Assembly: GCF_900215245.1 (NCBI RefSeq)
Contig: NZ_LT907842.1
Span: 6,386,001-6,450,000, forward strand
Direction of reading: 5' to 3'
From: Pseudomonas fluorescens
GTDB lineage: Bacteria > Pseudomonadota > Gammaproteobacteria > Pseudomonadales > Pseudomonadaceae
DNA length: 64,000 nt
Below are positions 11,074 to 20,076 of this stretch, piece by piece; within the stretch, counting starts at the first letter, position 1, and every line of letters begins with the position of its first letter. The notes below the pieces were generated by a model that was given only the letters and a program-made list of their open reading frames with translations, was not told the DNA's origin and did not search any database. The position numbers were made by a program, and so were the translations under genes.

Positions 11074-12290
11074 CCCCACAAGCCCATTTGCTGTGGCTGC
11101 GGGCGGTCGCGCAATTGCTCGCGCAAAAGCACGCTGGTGCTTTCAGCCTGTTGCGGGTGGTAATCGCTGGTGATGAAAAACGGCTTGGCCTTCGCCAGTA
11201 CGCAGCGCATGCGCGCCAGGTCTTCGAAACGGATCTTGCGTTCGCGGCGCAGGTCCACCAAACGCTGGGTGGTGCGCAGGCCGATGCCGGGAATACGCGC
11301 AATCAAGGTCGGTTCGGCGCGATTCAGGTCCAACGGAAACACCTCGCGGTGCTCCAGGGCCCAGGCGAGCTTGGGGTCGATATCCAGCGCCAGGTGCCCG
11401 GGGCCTTCAAACAATTCATTAGCGCTGAAACCGTAACTGCGCAGCAGGAAGTCCGCCTGATACAAACGGTGCTCGCGCATCAGTGGCGGTGCCGCCAGGG
11501 GCACGCTTTTCGGGCTGTTGGGAATAGGGCTGAACGCCGAGTAATACACACGGCGCAACTTGAAGTTGCCGTACAACGCCTCGGCGCCATGCAGGATGGT
11601 GCTGTCGTCGGTGTCATCGGCGCCGACGATCATCTGCGTGCTCTGCCCAGCCGGAGCGAAACGCGGTGCGCGCGGCTCGTTGAGGACGGTCTGTTCGCCG
11701 GTGTAGATGGTCTGCATCGCTTGCTTGATCGACACAATCTGCTTCTCCGGCGCCAGGGTTTGCAGGCTGGCATCGGTGGGCAGTTCAATATTCACACTCA
11801 ACCGGTCGGCATAACGCCCGGCCTCGGCGATCAGCGCCGGGTCGGCTTCGGGAATGGTCTTGAGGTGAATATAGCCGCGAAAGTCATGCTCTTCGCGCAA
11901 GAGCCTGGCGACCCGCACCAGTTGCTCCATGGTGTAATCAGCCGAACGAATGATGCCGGAACTGAGAAACAGCCCGCTGACGCAATTACGCCGGTAGAAA
12001 TCCAGGGTCAGGGTGACCACCTCCTCGGGGCTGAAACGCGCGCGGGGCACATCGCTGGAGCGGCGGTTGACGCAGTATTGGCAATCGTAGAGACAGAAGT
12101 TGGTCAGCAACACCTTGAGCAACGACACACAGCGCCCGTCCGGAGTGTAACTGTGGCAGATCCCCATGCCATCAGTGGAGCCCAGGCCCGCCTTGCCCTC
12201 GGAGCTGCGCTTGGGCGCGCCGCTGCTGGCGCAGGAAGCGTCGTACTTGGCGGCGTCGGCAAGGATGCTGAGTTTTTCGATCAACTGCAT
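11070..12290 (-). CDS. TIGR03916-type radical SAM protein, putative DNA modification/repair
   Basis: 406 residues. The radical SAM cluster motif reads TNFCLYDCQYC (Cys66, Cys70, Cys73), followed by a TIM-barrel-like core. The C-terminus contains a helix-hairpin-helix-like segment (LIARIPGIGLRTTQRLVDLR, about residues 335-354), as in DNA-binding repair proteins. Extra cysteines lie near 45 and 54. It forms an ATGA-overlapping pair with the TIGR03915-like gene. A LexA-like box lies 14-33 bases upstream of the start, suggesting SOS control. The exact reaction of this family is not established. Confidence 0.88.
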   Translation of the reverse strand: MQLIEKLSILADAAKYDASCASSGAPKRSSEGKAGLGSTDGMGICHSYTPDGRCVSLLKVLLTNFCLYDCQYCVNRRSSDVPRARFSPEEVVTLTLDFYRRNCVSGLFLSSGIIRSADYTMEQLVRVARLLREEHDFRGYIHLKTIPEADPALIAEAGRYADRLSVNIELPTDASLQTLAPEKQIVSIKQAMQTIYTGEQTVLNEPRAPRFAPAGQSTQMIVGADDTDDSTILHGAEALYGNFKLRRVYYSAFSPIPNSPKSVPLAAPPLMREHRLYQADFLLRSYGFSANELFEGPGHLALDIDPKLAWALEHREVFPLDLNRAEPTLIARIPGIGLRTTQRLVDLRRERKIRFEDLARMRCVLAKAKPFFITSDYHPQQAESTSVLLREQLRDRPQPQQMGLWG

Positions 12291-12303
12291 GGAGGGCTAC
12301 CGA

Positions 12304-12323
12304 TACTGGTTTTTTGTACAGTA
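12304..12323 (-). promoter_or_regulatory. LexA-like (SOS) box upstream of the radical SAM repair pair
   Basis: Read on the minus strand this is TACTGTACAAAAAACCAGTA: CTG-N10-CAG inside TACTG...CAGTA, matching 13 outer and flanking positions of the enterobacterial/pseudomonad LexA operator. One half-site (CTGTAC) is good and the other (CTGGTT) weaker. Placement just before the start codon of a DNA-repair-like operon fits repression by LexA. Confidence 0.7.
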
Positions 12324-12356
12324 TCAGGCAGCCCTGCCTGTCACAAGTGCAGCCTG

Positions 12357-13694
12357 TCAGCTGGCAGTTGCCAGCAGCAAGTCCTGCACCGAACGCCCCT
12401 TGCCCCGGCTGCGATCGTTTTCGTACAGCGACGCGGCAATCTCGTCGGCACGAATCGGCAATACCGAAAGCAGCGTGTCACTCAAACCATGGCTGGCCTG
12501 ACTGAAACCCTGGATATAGATCCCCGCCTTGCAGCGCTCGTCCGTGACGATGCGATAGTCGCGGGCCACCTCGAAGTCGCCCATGTAGGCTTGCAGCGGC
12601 GCCAGCAGTTCGCGGTGCATCTGGCGCTCGTAGCCGGTGGCCAGGATCACTGCGTCGTAATGGCTGAGGCTGGTTTCGCCACTGGCGTTGTTGCGCAGCG
12701 TCAACTCGATGCCCAGCGGCCCGGCGCTGGCTTTTTCGACCACGGTCATGGTGCGGAAAGCCTGGCGGGCAACGCCGGAGACTTTCTGGCGGTAAAAAAT
12801 ACCGTAGATCCGTTCAATCAGGTCCAGGTCCACCACTGAGTAGTTGGTGTTCTGGTATTCGGCGACCAGGCGCTCACGCTCGGCGCCGACTTGCTGGAAC
12901 ACCAGGTCGGTAAACGCCGGTGAAAACACTTCGTTGACGAACGGGCTGTCATCGGCCGGTTTGAGCGCCGAACCGCGCAGGATCATATCGACCTGCACCG
13001 AGGCAAAACTATCATTGAGGTCGATAAAGGCTTCCGCCGCGCTCTGGCCACCACCGATGATCGCAATACGCATCGCCTTGCCTTCCACGCAAGGCTGCTG
13101 GGCCATGCGCGCCAGGTATTGGGAATGGTGGAACACCCGGCCGTCATCCTTGAGTGCCTTGAACGCGGGCGGCACACGCGGTGTACCACCGGCGCTGACC
13201 ACCACCGAGCGGGTGGTGCGCACATGCTGCTCGCCCAGCGCATCGCGGGAGATCACACGCAACGCTTCGACGTGGTGCTGATGCAGGATTGGCTCAATGG
13301 CCAACACTTCCTCGCCATAGCGCGCCTGGGCCTGGAACTGCCCGGCAACCCAGCGCAGGTAGTCGTTGTACTCCATGCGGCACGGGTAAAAGGTGCCCAG
13401 GTTGATGAAGTCCACCAGGCGGTCGTGGGCCTTGAGGTAGTTGACGAAGGAGTAAGGGCTGGTGGGGTTGCGCAAGGTCACCAGGTCCTTGAGGAACGAA
13501 ATCTGCAGTTCACTCTGGGTCACCAGGGTATTGCCGTGCCAGCGGTAGTCGGCCTGCTTATCGAGAAACAGTGCATCCAGTTTGCCCTGGGCTTTTTCAC
13601 GCTCCTGCAGGGCGATGGCCAGCGCAAGGTTCGAGGGGCCGAAACCGATCCCGATCAGGTCGTGAACCGCGGGCGAAGCAATTGCCTGTGTCAT
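12357..13694 (-). CDS. pvdA: L-ornithine N5-monooxygenase (pyoverdine biosynthesis)
   Basis: Cytoplasmic FAD/NADPH enzyme that hydroxylates ornithine, the first committed step of the hydroxamate groups of pyoverdine. 445 residues from the ATG at 13694 (P. aeruginosa PvdA is about 443). FAD motif near the start (IGIGFGPSNLALAIALQ), NADPH motif IAIIGGGQSAAEAF in the middle, and the ATGYERQ motif typical of N-hydroxylating monooxygenases toward the C-terminus. The longer frame from 13745 reads through the promoter-proximal leader and is rejected. A PvdS-type IS box lies 84-107 bases upstream. It is transcribed away from pvdRT-opmQ. Confidence 0.96.
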   Translation of the reverse strand: MTQAIASPAVHDLIGIGFGPSNLALAIALQEREKAQGKLDALFLDKQADYRWHGNTLVTQSELQISFLKDLVTLRNPTSPYSFVNYLKAHDRLVDFINLGTFYPCRMEYNDYLRWVAGQFQAQARYGEEVLAIEPILHQHHVEALRVISRDALGEQHVRTTRSVVVSAGGTPRVPPAFKALKDDGRVFHHSQYLARMAQQPCVEGKAMRIAIIGGGQSAAEAFIDLNDSFASVQVDMILRGSALKPADDSPFVNEVFSPAFTDLVFQQVGAERERLVAEYQNTNYSVVDLDLIERIYGIFYRQKVSGVARQAFRTMTVVEKASAGPLGIELTLRNNASGETSLSHYDAVILATGYERQMHRELLAPLQAYMGDFEVARDYRIVTDERCKAGIYIQGFSQASHGLSDTLLSVLPIRADEIAASLYENDRSRGKGRSVQDLLLATAS

Positions 13695-13777
13695 TCCAGT
13701 GTCCTCTGGATAAGCCCCTTGGCGGTGGGGCGGGAATACCTGCAAGGCCTGAACAACAGGCCGTGTGTTGATAGGAA

Positions 13778-13801
13778 ACGAGGACAGTGAAATAAAATTT
13801 A
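13778..13801 (-). promoter_or_regulatory. PvdS iron-starvation (IS) promoter of pvdA
   Basis: On the minus strand TAAAT (13801-13797), a 16-base spacer and CGT (13780-13778) match exactly the TAAAT-N16-CGT signature recognised by sigma PvdS at pyoverdine genes. Transcription would start about 8-10 bases further on, giving a leader of about 75 bases before the pvdA ATG. Confidence 0.9.
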
Positions 13802-13813
13802 ACTAATCATTGG

Positions 13814-14296
13814 TCAGTGCGCATCCCACTCGCGCATGCGCACCCGGCAATGCTTCATGGCGTTGACGATGTGCTTTTCCACCAGGCTGCGGGAAATGCT
13901 CAGGTGCTCGGCGATTTGCGGGTGGGACAGGCCCTCAAGCTTGCGCAGCAGGAAGCTCTCGCGACAGGCCGCCGGCAGCTCGGCCAGGGCACGTTCGAGC
14001 ATATCCAGGCGGCGCGCTTGATCGTGGCTGGCGTGGGGCGAACTGGTGGCGAAGCGTTCTTCGCTGTCCAGCACTTCCAGGGGTTCGGACTGGCGTAAGG
14101 CGTTGCGCCGATGGCCGTCGATCACCAGGTTCAGCGCAGTGCGGTATAAAAACGCCCGCGGTTGTTCAATCGGCGTGTCACTGGCGCGCTCCAGCACTCG
14201 GACATAAGCGTCATGCACCACATCCTCGGCCACCTGTCGGTTGCCCAGCTTGGCGTTGAGGAAACACACCAGCTCGCGATAGTAGTTTTCCAACAT
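13814..14296 (-). CDS. FecI-like ECF sigma factor (iron-starvation type)
   Basis: 160-residue extracytoplasmic-function sigma factor. Region 2 is at about 5-75 (VAEDVVHDAYVRVLE for -10 contact, then PRAFLYRTALNLVIDGHRR) and region 4 at about 95-155 (LELP-like 'LAELPAACRESFLLRKLEGLSHPQIAEHLSISRSLVEKHIVNAM'). It resembles FecI/FpvI sigmas and not PvdS, which is longer with a different N-terminus. Such genes usually sit beside a fecR-type anti-sigma gene and a TonB receptor; neither is adjacent. Its upstream region contains a Fur-like sequence. Probably drives a siderophore receptor located elsewhere. Confidence 0.88.
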   Translation of the reverse strand: MLENYYRELVCFLNAKLGNRQVAEDVVHDAYVRVLERASDTPIEQPRAFLYRTALNLVIDGHRRNALRQSEPLEVLDSEERFATSSPHASHDQARRLDMLERALAELPAACRESFLLRKLEGLSHPQIAEHLSISRSLVEKHIVNAMKHCRVRMREWDAH

Positions 14297-14382
14297 GACT
14301 CCCGACCGTCTGGGAAGACGGCATCAGATCCTTGAATGCTAAAGACGACAGCCAGCGGATAGTGGCAGTTTGAGTGCGTGCA

Positions 14383-14402
14383 ATTTATAGTAATTCTCAT
14401 CT
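14383..14402 (-). promoter_or_regulatory. Possible Fur box upstream of the FecI-like sigma gene
   Basis: The minus strand here reads AGATGAGAATTACTATAAAT, resembling the NATA/TAAT-rich 19-base Fur operator (a GATGAG-AATTAC-TATAAA series of hexamer-like units). It lies about 90-105 bases before the sigma factor start. The match is partial, so the call leans on the expected Fur control of iron-starvation sigma genes. Confidence 0.45.
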
Positions 14403-14474
14403 ACTTTTAAAGAAGTCTTGCATCAACGGCGGTTTTTTTTATTCGACGGAGCTGTTACGGCATATGTAAGCACC

Positions 14475-14498
14475 TAAATATTCGGGCGATTTTCTCGT
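14475..14498 (+). promoter_or_regulatory. PvdS iron-starvation (IS) promoter of pvdR-pvdT-opmQ
   Basis: TAAAT (14475-14479), 16 bases, then CGT (14496-14498): an exact IS box on the strand of pvdR, with its -10 element 54 bases before the pvdR ATG. It indicates that the exporter operon is expressed with pyoverdine synthesis under iron limitation. Confidence 0.9.
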
Positions 14499-14552
14499 AT
14501 AACAGTCAGCTCCCCGCAACTGCGGTCCAAACTTCCTGGCTGGAACCAACGC

Positions 14553-15725
14553 ATGAAACGCCCTCGCCCCGTCCGACGCGCTCTGCTCGCTGTCGCGTGC
14601 CTGATTCCCCTCATTGCGCTGGCCGCCTGGCAGGTGTTGCCGTCGGGCCGCGACACCCTGACCACGGTCACCGTAACGCGCGGTAACATTGAAAACAGCG
14701 TCACGGCACTCGGCACCCTGCAACCGCGCCGGTACGTCGATGTGGGCGCCCAGGCGTCCGGGCAGATCCGCAAGATCCATGTCGAAGCCGGGGATCAGGT
14801 CTCGGAAGGCCAATTGCTGGTGGAAATCGACCCCGCCACGCAGCAGGCCAAACTCGATGCCAGCCGCTACGCCATCGAAAACCTCAAGGCCCAGTTGCAG
14901 GAGCAGCAGGCTCAGCACGCGCTGGCGCGCCAGAAATACCAACGCCAGCAACGCCTGGCCGCCGGTAACGCCACCCGCGAGGAAGACGTGCAAACCGCCA
15001 GGGCCGAGCTGGACGCCACCCAGGCACGCGTCGGGATGTTCCAGGCGCAGATCCGCCAGGCCCAGGCCAGCCTGCGCAGCGACGAGGCCGAGCTGGGCTA
15101 CACGCGCATCTTCGCGCCAATGGCCGGCACCGTCGTCGCGGTGGACGCACGGGTTGGCCAGACGCTCAATGCTCAGCAACAGACGCCGCTGATCCTGCGC
15201 ATCGCCAGGCTGTCGCCGATGACCGTGTGGGCCGAGGTCTCCGAAGCCGACATTGGCCACGTCAAACCCGGCATGACCGCCTACTTCACCACCCTCAGCG
15301 GCGGCAGCCGGCGCTGGACCAGCACCGTGCGCCAGATTTTGCCGATACCGCCCAAGCCGCTGAATGAAACCAGCCAGGGCAATGGCAGCCCGAACAGTAC
15401 GAGCAAAACCGGCAGTGGCCGTGTGGTGCTGTACACCGTGCTGCTGGATGTGGACAACACCGATAACGCGCTGATGGCCGAAATGACCACTCAAGTGTTC
15501 TTCGTCGCCAGCCAGGTCAAGGACGTCCTCACCCTACCGGTTGCGGCCCTGCTCGGCAGTCCCGGCACCGACCAGCCGATCGCTCGGGTCGTGGCCAAAA
15601 ACGGCGCCATCGAGAAACGCGCAGTACGCCTGGGTATCAGCGACCGCTTGCGGGTTGAAGTGCTGGAAGGCCTGAAGGAAGACGATCATGTGTTGATCGG
15701 CCCGGCCAACGGCAGTGGGGGTTGA
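14553..15725 (+). CDS. pvdR: Periplasmic adaptor of the pyoverdine exporter (MacA family)
   Basis: 390-residue membrane fusion protein. An N-terminal membrane anchor (about residues 8-28), a lipoyl-like half motif ([20 protein letters not shown]), a long alpha-hairpin rich in Gln/Arg/Ala (about 100-170), a second lipoyl half ([20 protein letters not shown]) and beta-barrel/membrane-proximal domains are visible. It joins the inner-membrane ABC protein PvdT to the outer-membrane OpmQ. The three genes overlap end to start. In P. aeruginosa PvdRT-OpmQ secretes and recycles pyoverdine; the IS box supports the same role here. Confidence 0.93.
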   Translation: MKRPRPVRRALLAVACLIPLIALAAWQVLPSGRDTLTTVTVTRGNIENSVTALGTLQPRRYVDVGAQASGQIRKIHVEAGDQVSEGQLLVEIDPATQQAKLDASRYAIENLKAQLQEQQAQHALARQKYQRQQRLAAGNATREEDVQTARAELDATQARVGMFQAQIRQAQASLRSDEAELGYTRIFAPMAGTVVAVDARVGQTLNAQQQTPLILRIARLSPMTVWAEVSEADIGHVKPGMTAYFTTLSGGSRRWTSTVRQILPIPPKPLNETSQGNGSPNSTSKTGSGRVVLYTVLLDVDNTDNALMAEMTTQVFFVASQVKDVLTLPVAALLGSPGTDQPIARVVAKNGAIEKRAVRLGISDRLRVEVLEGLKEDDHVLIGPANGSGG

Positions 15726-17700
15726 TTTGACAACGCCGCTGATCGAACTCAAGAACATCCGTAAATCCTATGGCGGCGGCGACAGCCCGCAGGTCGATGT
15801 ATTGCGCGGGATCGACCTGTCGATCCATGCCGGGGAATTCGTCGCCATCGTCGGCGCTTCCGGCTCCGGCAAATCCACCTTGATGAACATCCTCGGCTGC
15901 CTCGACCGCCCCACGGAAGGCGAATACCGGTTCGCCGGGGAAAACGTCGCACACCTGGGCAGCGACGAACTGGCCTGGCTTCGCCGAGAAGCCTTTGGGT
16001 TTGTGTTCCAGGGTTACCACTTGATCCCTTCGGGCTCGGCCCAGGAAAACGTCGAGATGCCGGCGATCTATGCCGGTATCAGTGCCGCAGAACGCCACGC
16101 CCGCGCCAAGGCCCTGCTCACCCGCCTGGGCCTGGCCGATCACACCGCCAACCGCCCGCACCAACTCTCCGGCGGCCAACAACAACGCGTGTCGATTGCC
16201 CGCGCGTTAATGAACGGCGGGCATATCATCCTCGCCGATGAACCCACCGGCGCGCTCGACAGCCACAGTGGCGCCGAAGTAATGGCCCTGCTCGACGAGC
16301 TGGCGAGCCAGGGCCACGTGGTCATCCTGATTACCCACGACCGCGAAGTCGCGGCGCGGGCCAACCGCATCATCGAAATTCGCGACGGCCTGATCATCCG
16401 CGATTCGGCGCTGAGTGAAACCCATGTGCCCGTCACGGCCAACCGCGACGCGCTGCAAGCCGTAGACCTGCGCCAGCGCCTCGCCGACGGCGCCGAACAT
16501 AACGGCGCCTGGAAAGCCGAACTGATCGACGCCGTGCTGGCGGCCTGGCGGGTCATGTGGATCAACCGGTTCCGTACTGCGCTGACGCTGCTGGGGATCA
16601 TCATCGGCGTGGCGTCGGTGGTGGTGATGCTGGCGGTGGGCGAAGGCAGCAAACGCCAGGTGATGGCACAGATGGGCGCGTTCGGCTCCAACATCATCTA
16701 CCTCAGTGGCTCTTCGCCCAACCCGCGCACCCCGATGGGGATTGTGACCCTCAACGATGTGGCGGCCCTGGCGACGCTGCCGCAGGTCAAGCGCATCATG
16801 CCCGTCAACGGCAACTATGCCGGTGTGCGTTTTGGCAATGTCGACTACATGGCTTATGTCGGTGGCAATGACACCAACTTTCCCGAGATCTTCAACTGGC
16901 CGGTGGTCGAGGGCAGCTACTTCACCGAGGCCGACGAGCGCTCCGGGGCAACGGTGGCCGTGATCGGTCACCGTGTACGCGAAAAGCTGTTCAAGGGCGT
17001 CATCAACCCCATCGGCCAATACATTCTGATAGAAAACGTGCCATTCCAGGTGATTGGCGTGCTGGCGGAAAAAGGCTCCAGCTCCGGTTTGCAAGACAGC
17101 GACGACCGTGTTGCCATCCCCTACACCGCCGCCAGCGTGCGCCTGTTAGGCAGCTATAACCCCGAATACGTGGTGATTGCCGCTGCGGATGCACGCAAGG
17201 TGCACGAGGCGGAACTGGCCATCGATCAACTGATGCAAACACTGCACAACAACAAGCGCGACTACCACCTGACCAATGACGCGGCGATGATCCAGGCCGA
17301 GGCACGCACGCAAAATACGCTGTCGCTGATGCTCGGTTCGATTGCCGCGATTTCCCTGTTGGTGGGCGGGATTGGTGTGATGAATATCATGTTGATGACC
17401 GTGCGCGAGCGTACTCGCGAAATAGGCATCCGCATGGCCACCGGTGCGCGCCAGCGTGACATCCTGCGCCAGTTCCTTACCGAGGCGGTGATGCTCTCGG
17501 TCGTCGGCGGCCTGTTCGGCATTGCCCTGGCATTGCTGGTGGGCGGCGTGCTGATGCTGGCAGAAGTCGCCGTGCAGTTTTCCCTGGTGGCAGTACTCGG
17601 CGCATTTGGCTGTGCACTGGTCACCGGTGTCGCATTCGGCTTCATGCCGGCCCGTAAAGCTGCCCGGCTCGATCCGGTTAAGGCCTTGACCAGTGAATAA
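15715..17700 (+). CDS. pvdT: MacB-family ABC transporter of the pyoverdine exporter
   Basis: 661 residues counted from the GTG at 15715, or 657 from the TTG at 15727. The start is unsettled; the first overlaps the pvdR stop. N-terminal ATPase domain: Walker [10 protein letters not shown], signature [15 protein letters not shown], Walker [14 protein letters not shown]. Then a MacB membrane part: TM1 near residue 285-305 ([21 protein letters not shown]), a large periplasmic domain (about 310-535) and three C-terminal FtsX-type helices. It powers export of pyoverdine through OpmQ and overlaps opmQ by 8 bases. Confidence 0.93.
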   Translation: MGVDLTTPLIELKNIRKSYGGGDSPQVDVLRGIDLSIHAGEFVAIVGASGSGKSTLMNILGCLDRPTEGEYRFAGENVAHLGSDELAWLRREAFGFVFQGYHLIPSGSAQENVEMPAIYAGISAAERHARAKALLTRLGLADHTANRPHQLSGGQQQRVSIARALMNGGHIILADEPTGALDSHSGAEVMALLDELASQGHVVILITHDREVAARANRIIEIRDGLIIRDSALSETHVPVTANRDALQAVDLRQRLADGAEHNGAWKAELIDAVLAAWRVMWINRFRTALTLLGIIIGVASVVVMLAVGEGSKRQVMAQMGAFGSNIIYLSGSSPNPRTPMGIVTLNDVAALATLPQVKRIMPVNGNYAGVRFGNVDYMAYVGGNDTNFPEIFNWPVVEGSYFTEADERSGATVAVIGHRVREKLFKGVINPIGQYILIENVPFQVIGVLAEKGSSSGLQDSDDRVAIPYTAASVRLLGSYNPEYVVIAAADARKVHEAELAIDQLMQTLHNNKRDYHLTNDAAMIQAEARTQNTLSLMLGSIAAISLLVGGIGVMNIMLMTVRERTREIGIRMATGARQRDILRQFLTEAVMLSVVGGLFGIALALLVGGVLMLAEVAVQFSLVAVLGAFGCALVTGVAFGFMPARKAARLDPVKALTSE

Positions 17701-19108
17701 ACGACTCATCACACCGCACCTGTCGGTCCTTGGCCTGTGCCTGTTGCTCAACGCCTGCGCAGGCACTCCTCACGACGTCGACAGCAGCATAGCGCCGCCG
17801 CCGGCGTGGCAATATGCCGAGCGGGAGGCAACGCAGGCGACCAACCAGCGCTGGTGGACACACTTCGGCAGCCCGCCACTCAACCGCTTGGTCGACCAGG
17901 CTCGCCGTGACAGTTATGACGTGGCCGCCGCCATGGCACGGGTGCGCCAGGCCCAGGCCAGTGCGGTCATTGCCGGGGCACCGTTGTTACCCGAAGTGAA
18001 CTTCAACCTCACCGCCAGCCGCGAAAAACTCCTGCACGGCAGCGGCAACGCATCGCTGGATGCCACAGCAAGCAACAAAACCGTCGACAGCTTTGGCACC
18101 AACCTCACCGCCAGTTATGAAGTGGACTTCTGGGGAGGGCGCGCCGCCGCTCACGACAGTGCGCTGCAAAGCCTGCGAGCGAGTGAGTTCGACCAGGCCA
18201 CGGTCGAGCTGACCCTGCTCAGCAACGTCGCCGACCGCTATGCGCAAACGCTTGCTGCTCGCCAACGCCAACAGATCGCCGAGCTGAACCTGGCGAATGC
18301 CCGCCATGTGCTCGACCTCGTGCAAACCCGCTACGATGCGGGCTCCGCCACCGCACTGGAACTGGCGCAACAAAAGAGTCTGGTGGCCAGCCAGCAACGC
18401 CAGTTGCCGCTGATTCAACAAGTGGCCGAAGAATCGTTGATCACCCTTGCAGCCCTTCTTGGCCAGCCGGTCCAGGCCCTGGACCTGGGCACCGAGTCGT
18501 TCCAGGCGCTGACCTGGCCGGTGATTGGCCCGGGCGTGCCCAGCCAACTGCTTAGCCGCCGCCCCGACCTGGCCCAGGCCGAGGCACAGCTGGCTGCGGC
18601 AAGTGCCGATGTGAGCGTGGCCCGTGCGGCGATGCTGCCCACCGTGACCCTGGGCGCCACGCTCGGTTCGGGTTCCTACAAGGCCGCCGATCTGCTGCGC
18701 AGCCCGTTCTACAACCTGACCTCGGGCCTGGTGGCGCCGATCTTCAATAATGGCCGTTTAAGCGCTGAACGCGACAAGGCGCGTGCACGGCAGGACGAAC
18801 TGCTGCAAACCTATCGCGGCGCGATCATCAACGGCTTTGCCGATGTGGAGAAATCCCTCAGCAGCATCACCCACCTGGACCAGCAGCGCGAATGGCAGAC
18901 CGAGGAATTGCAACAGGCCCAGACTGCCTTCAGGATCGCCGAAAGCCGCTACCAGGCCGGCGCCGAAGACCTGCTGACTGTGCTCGAAACCCAACGCACG
19001 CTGTACGCGGCCCAGGACGCGAATGTGCAACTGCGACTGTCACGGCTGCAAGCCAGCATTGCGCTGTACAAAGCCCTGGGCGGCGGCTGGGAGGCCAAGT
19101 CCCAATAA
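17693..19108 (+). CDS. opmQ: Outer-membrane channel lipoprotein of the pyoverdine exporter (OprM/NodT family)
   Basis: 471 residues starting with GTG inside the end of pvdT. The signal peptide ends in a lipobox (LLLNAC, lipidated Cys22). The body has two OEP repeats typical of TolC-like trimers (about 60-250 and 265-460), with the family motif [20 protein letters not shown] near residue 285. It forms the outer-membrane exit of PvdRT. A second, unrelated OprM-type gene lies beside the NRPS at 57.5 kb. Confidence 0.93.
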   Translation: MNKRLITPHLSVLGLCLLLNACAGTPHDVDSSIAPPPAWQYAEREATQATNQRWWTHFGSPPLNRLVDQARRDSYDVAAAMARVRQAQASAVIAGAPLLPEVNFNLTASREKLLHGSGNASLDATASNKTVDSFGTNLTASYEVDFWGGRAAAHDSALQSLRASEFDQATVELTLLSNVADRYAQTLAARQRQQIAELNLANARHVLDLVQTRYDAGSATALELAQQKSLVASQQRQLPLIQQVAEESLITLAALLGQPVQALDLGTESFQALTWPVIGPGVPSQLLSRRPDLAQAEAQLAAASADVSVARAAMLPTVTLGATLGSGSYKAADLLRSPFYNLTSGLVAPIFNNGRLSAERDKARARQDELLQTYRGAIINGFADVEKSLSSITHLDQQREWQTEELQQAQTAFRIAESRYQAGAEDLLTVLETQRTLYAAQDANVQLRLSRLQASIALYKALGGGWEAKSQ

Positions 19109-19211
19109 CAAAACTCCACATTCCTACACAAAGCGTTTATCCAACCTACATTCTTTGACCCAAGGTCCTTGGTAAAAAAGCCGCCTTCAAACGGCTGCCC
19201 GGAACCTCTTG

Positions 19212-19967
19212 ATGAAACCCAGCGTTCTTGTAAGAAGCCTGGTGTGCGTCTGCCTCTGGCTGATAGCAAGCCGGGCGCTTACCGCGCCACTGATTGCGCC
19301 CAGCGCAATTGACTGGCTGCTGGACTGCCCCTTCCCCGCCTTCGAACGGCCGGACCCCGAGGTTCTGGACCGAACTCAATGCGGCAGGGTAAACGTGCCT
19401 CGCGACTATGCCGACCCCCAGCGTGGCAATGTGCTCCTATCGCTGACCCGTGTCGGCGCACGGCAGCCGCTGAGCCGTGAGGGCATGGTGTTCATCCAAT
19501 CGGGTGAACCGCAAAAGGGTCAAGGCACGACCTTCGCCGTCCATTTGGTCAGCCGCTGGGAGTCCTACGCCACCCAGGCCTATCGCACACTGGTCAACCG
19601 TTATGACGTCATCGAATTGAGCGCCCGCGACCTCAGCCAACCCAACGGTGTCGAGCAGGCCGCACGTGATATGGAGTTTGTGCGCGCGCAATTGGGCGAC
19701 ACACAGCTCAACTACCTGGGCAATGCTGAAGGCACCCGGGTCGGTGGGCGATATGCCGCGCTGTTTCCGGAACGCGTTGCACGCATGGTGCTGGTTAACG
19801 TCGAGGACCGTGAACCGGCCGCGTCCGGTGTCGAGCAACTGTTGCTCAAGGAGTCGGCTCGCGCCGTCGCCGCCGGGTGCGTCAAACGGTGGGTGGGTGA
19901 TTTTCTGGTATCCGGCACACAGCCGCCGCCTTCGACGCGCTGCCTCGACTTGGGTAACTGGGAATAG
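19212..19967 (+). CDS. Truncated, probably inactive TAP-like alpha/beta hydrolase, secreted
   Basis: 251 residues from the ATG at 19212 with a signal peptide (cleavage near residue 25). Residues 53-200 follow the N-terminal part of tripeptidyl-aminopeptidase-like hydrolases (CGRVNVPRDYADP; late FPERVARMVLVNVEDR). The nucleophile elbow, normally G-x-S-x-G, reads G170-N-A-E-G174, so the serine position is Ala172. The upstream glycine-rich loop (usually NPGGPGGSG) reads SGEPQKGQG. The family is about 450-550 residues; here the lid and the Asp/His half are missing, and no continuing frame follows the stop. It lies 103 bases after opmQ, same strand. It may be a binding protein or a decaying gene. 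Confidence 0.65.
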   Translation: MKPSVLVRSLVCVCLWLIASRALTAPLIAPSAIDWLLDCPFPAFERPDPEVLDRTQCGRVNVPRDYADPQRGNVLLSLTRVGARQPLSREGMVFIQSGEPQKGQGTTFAVHLVSRWESYATQAYRTLVNRYDVIELSARDLSQPNGVEQAARDMEFVRAQLGDTQLNYLGNAEGTRVGGRYAALFPERVARMVLVNVEDREPAASGVEQLLLKESARAVAAGCVKRWVGDFLVSGTQPPPSTRCLDLGNWE

Positions 19968-20076
19968 CCACCGTGTTTACGACCTGTTCGCGCCGAAAAC
20001 GACACACTGCGTTGACGCTCTCGCTCAATCGTTATTAAGTGCTATTAATCCGCATTAATAGGATCAATAGACCGCC

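Noticed and set aside
11088..12839. 583-codon plus-strand open frame
   Set aside because: Antisense to the radical SAM and pvdA genes; low-complexity translation and no start signal.
14553..19108. MacAB-TolC macrolide efflux pump
   Set aside because: Same families, but the exact PvdS promoter and position beside pvdA identify PvdRT-OpmQ.
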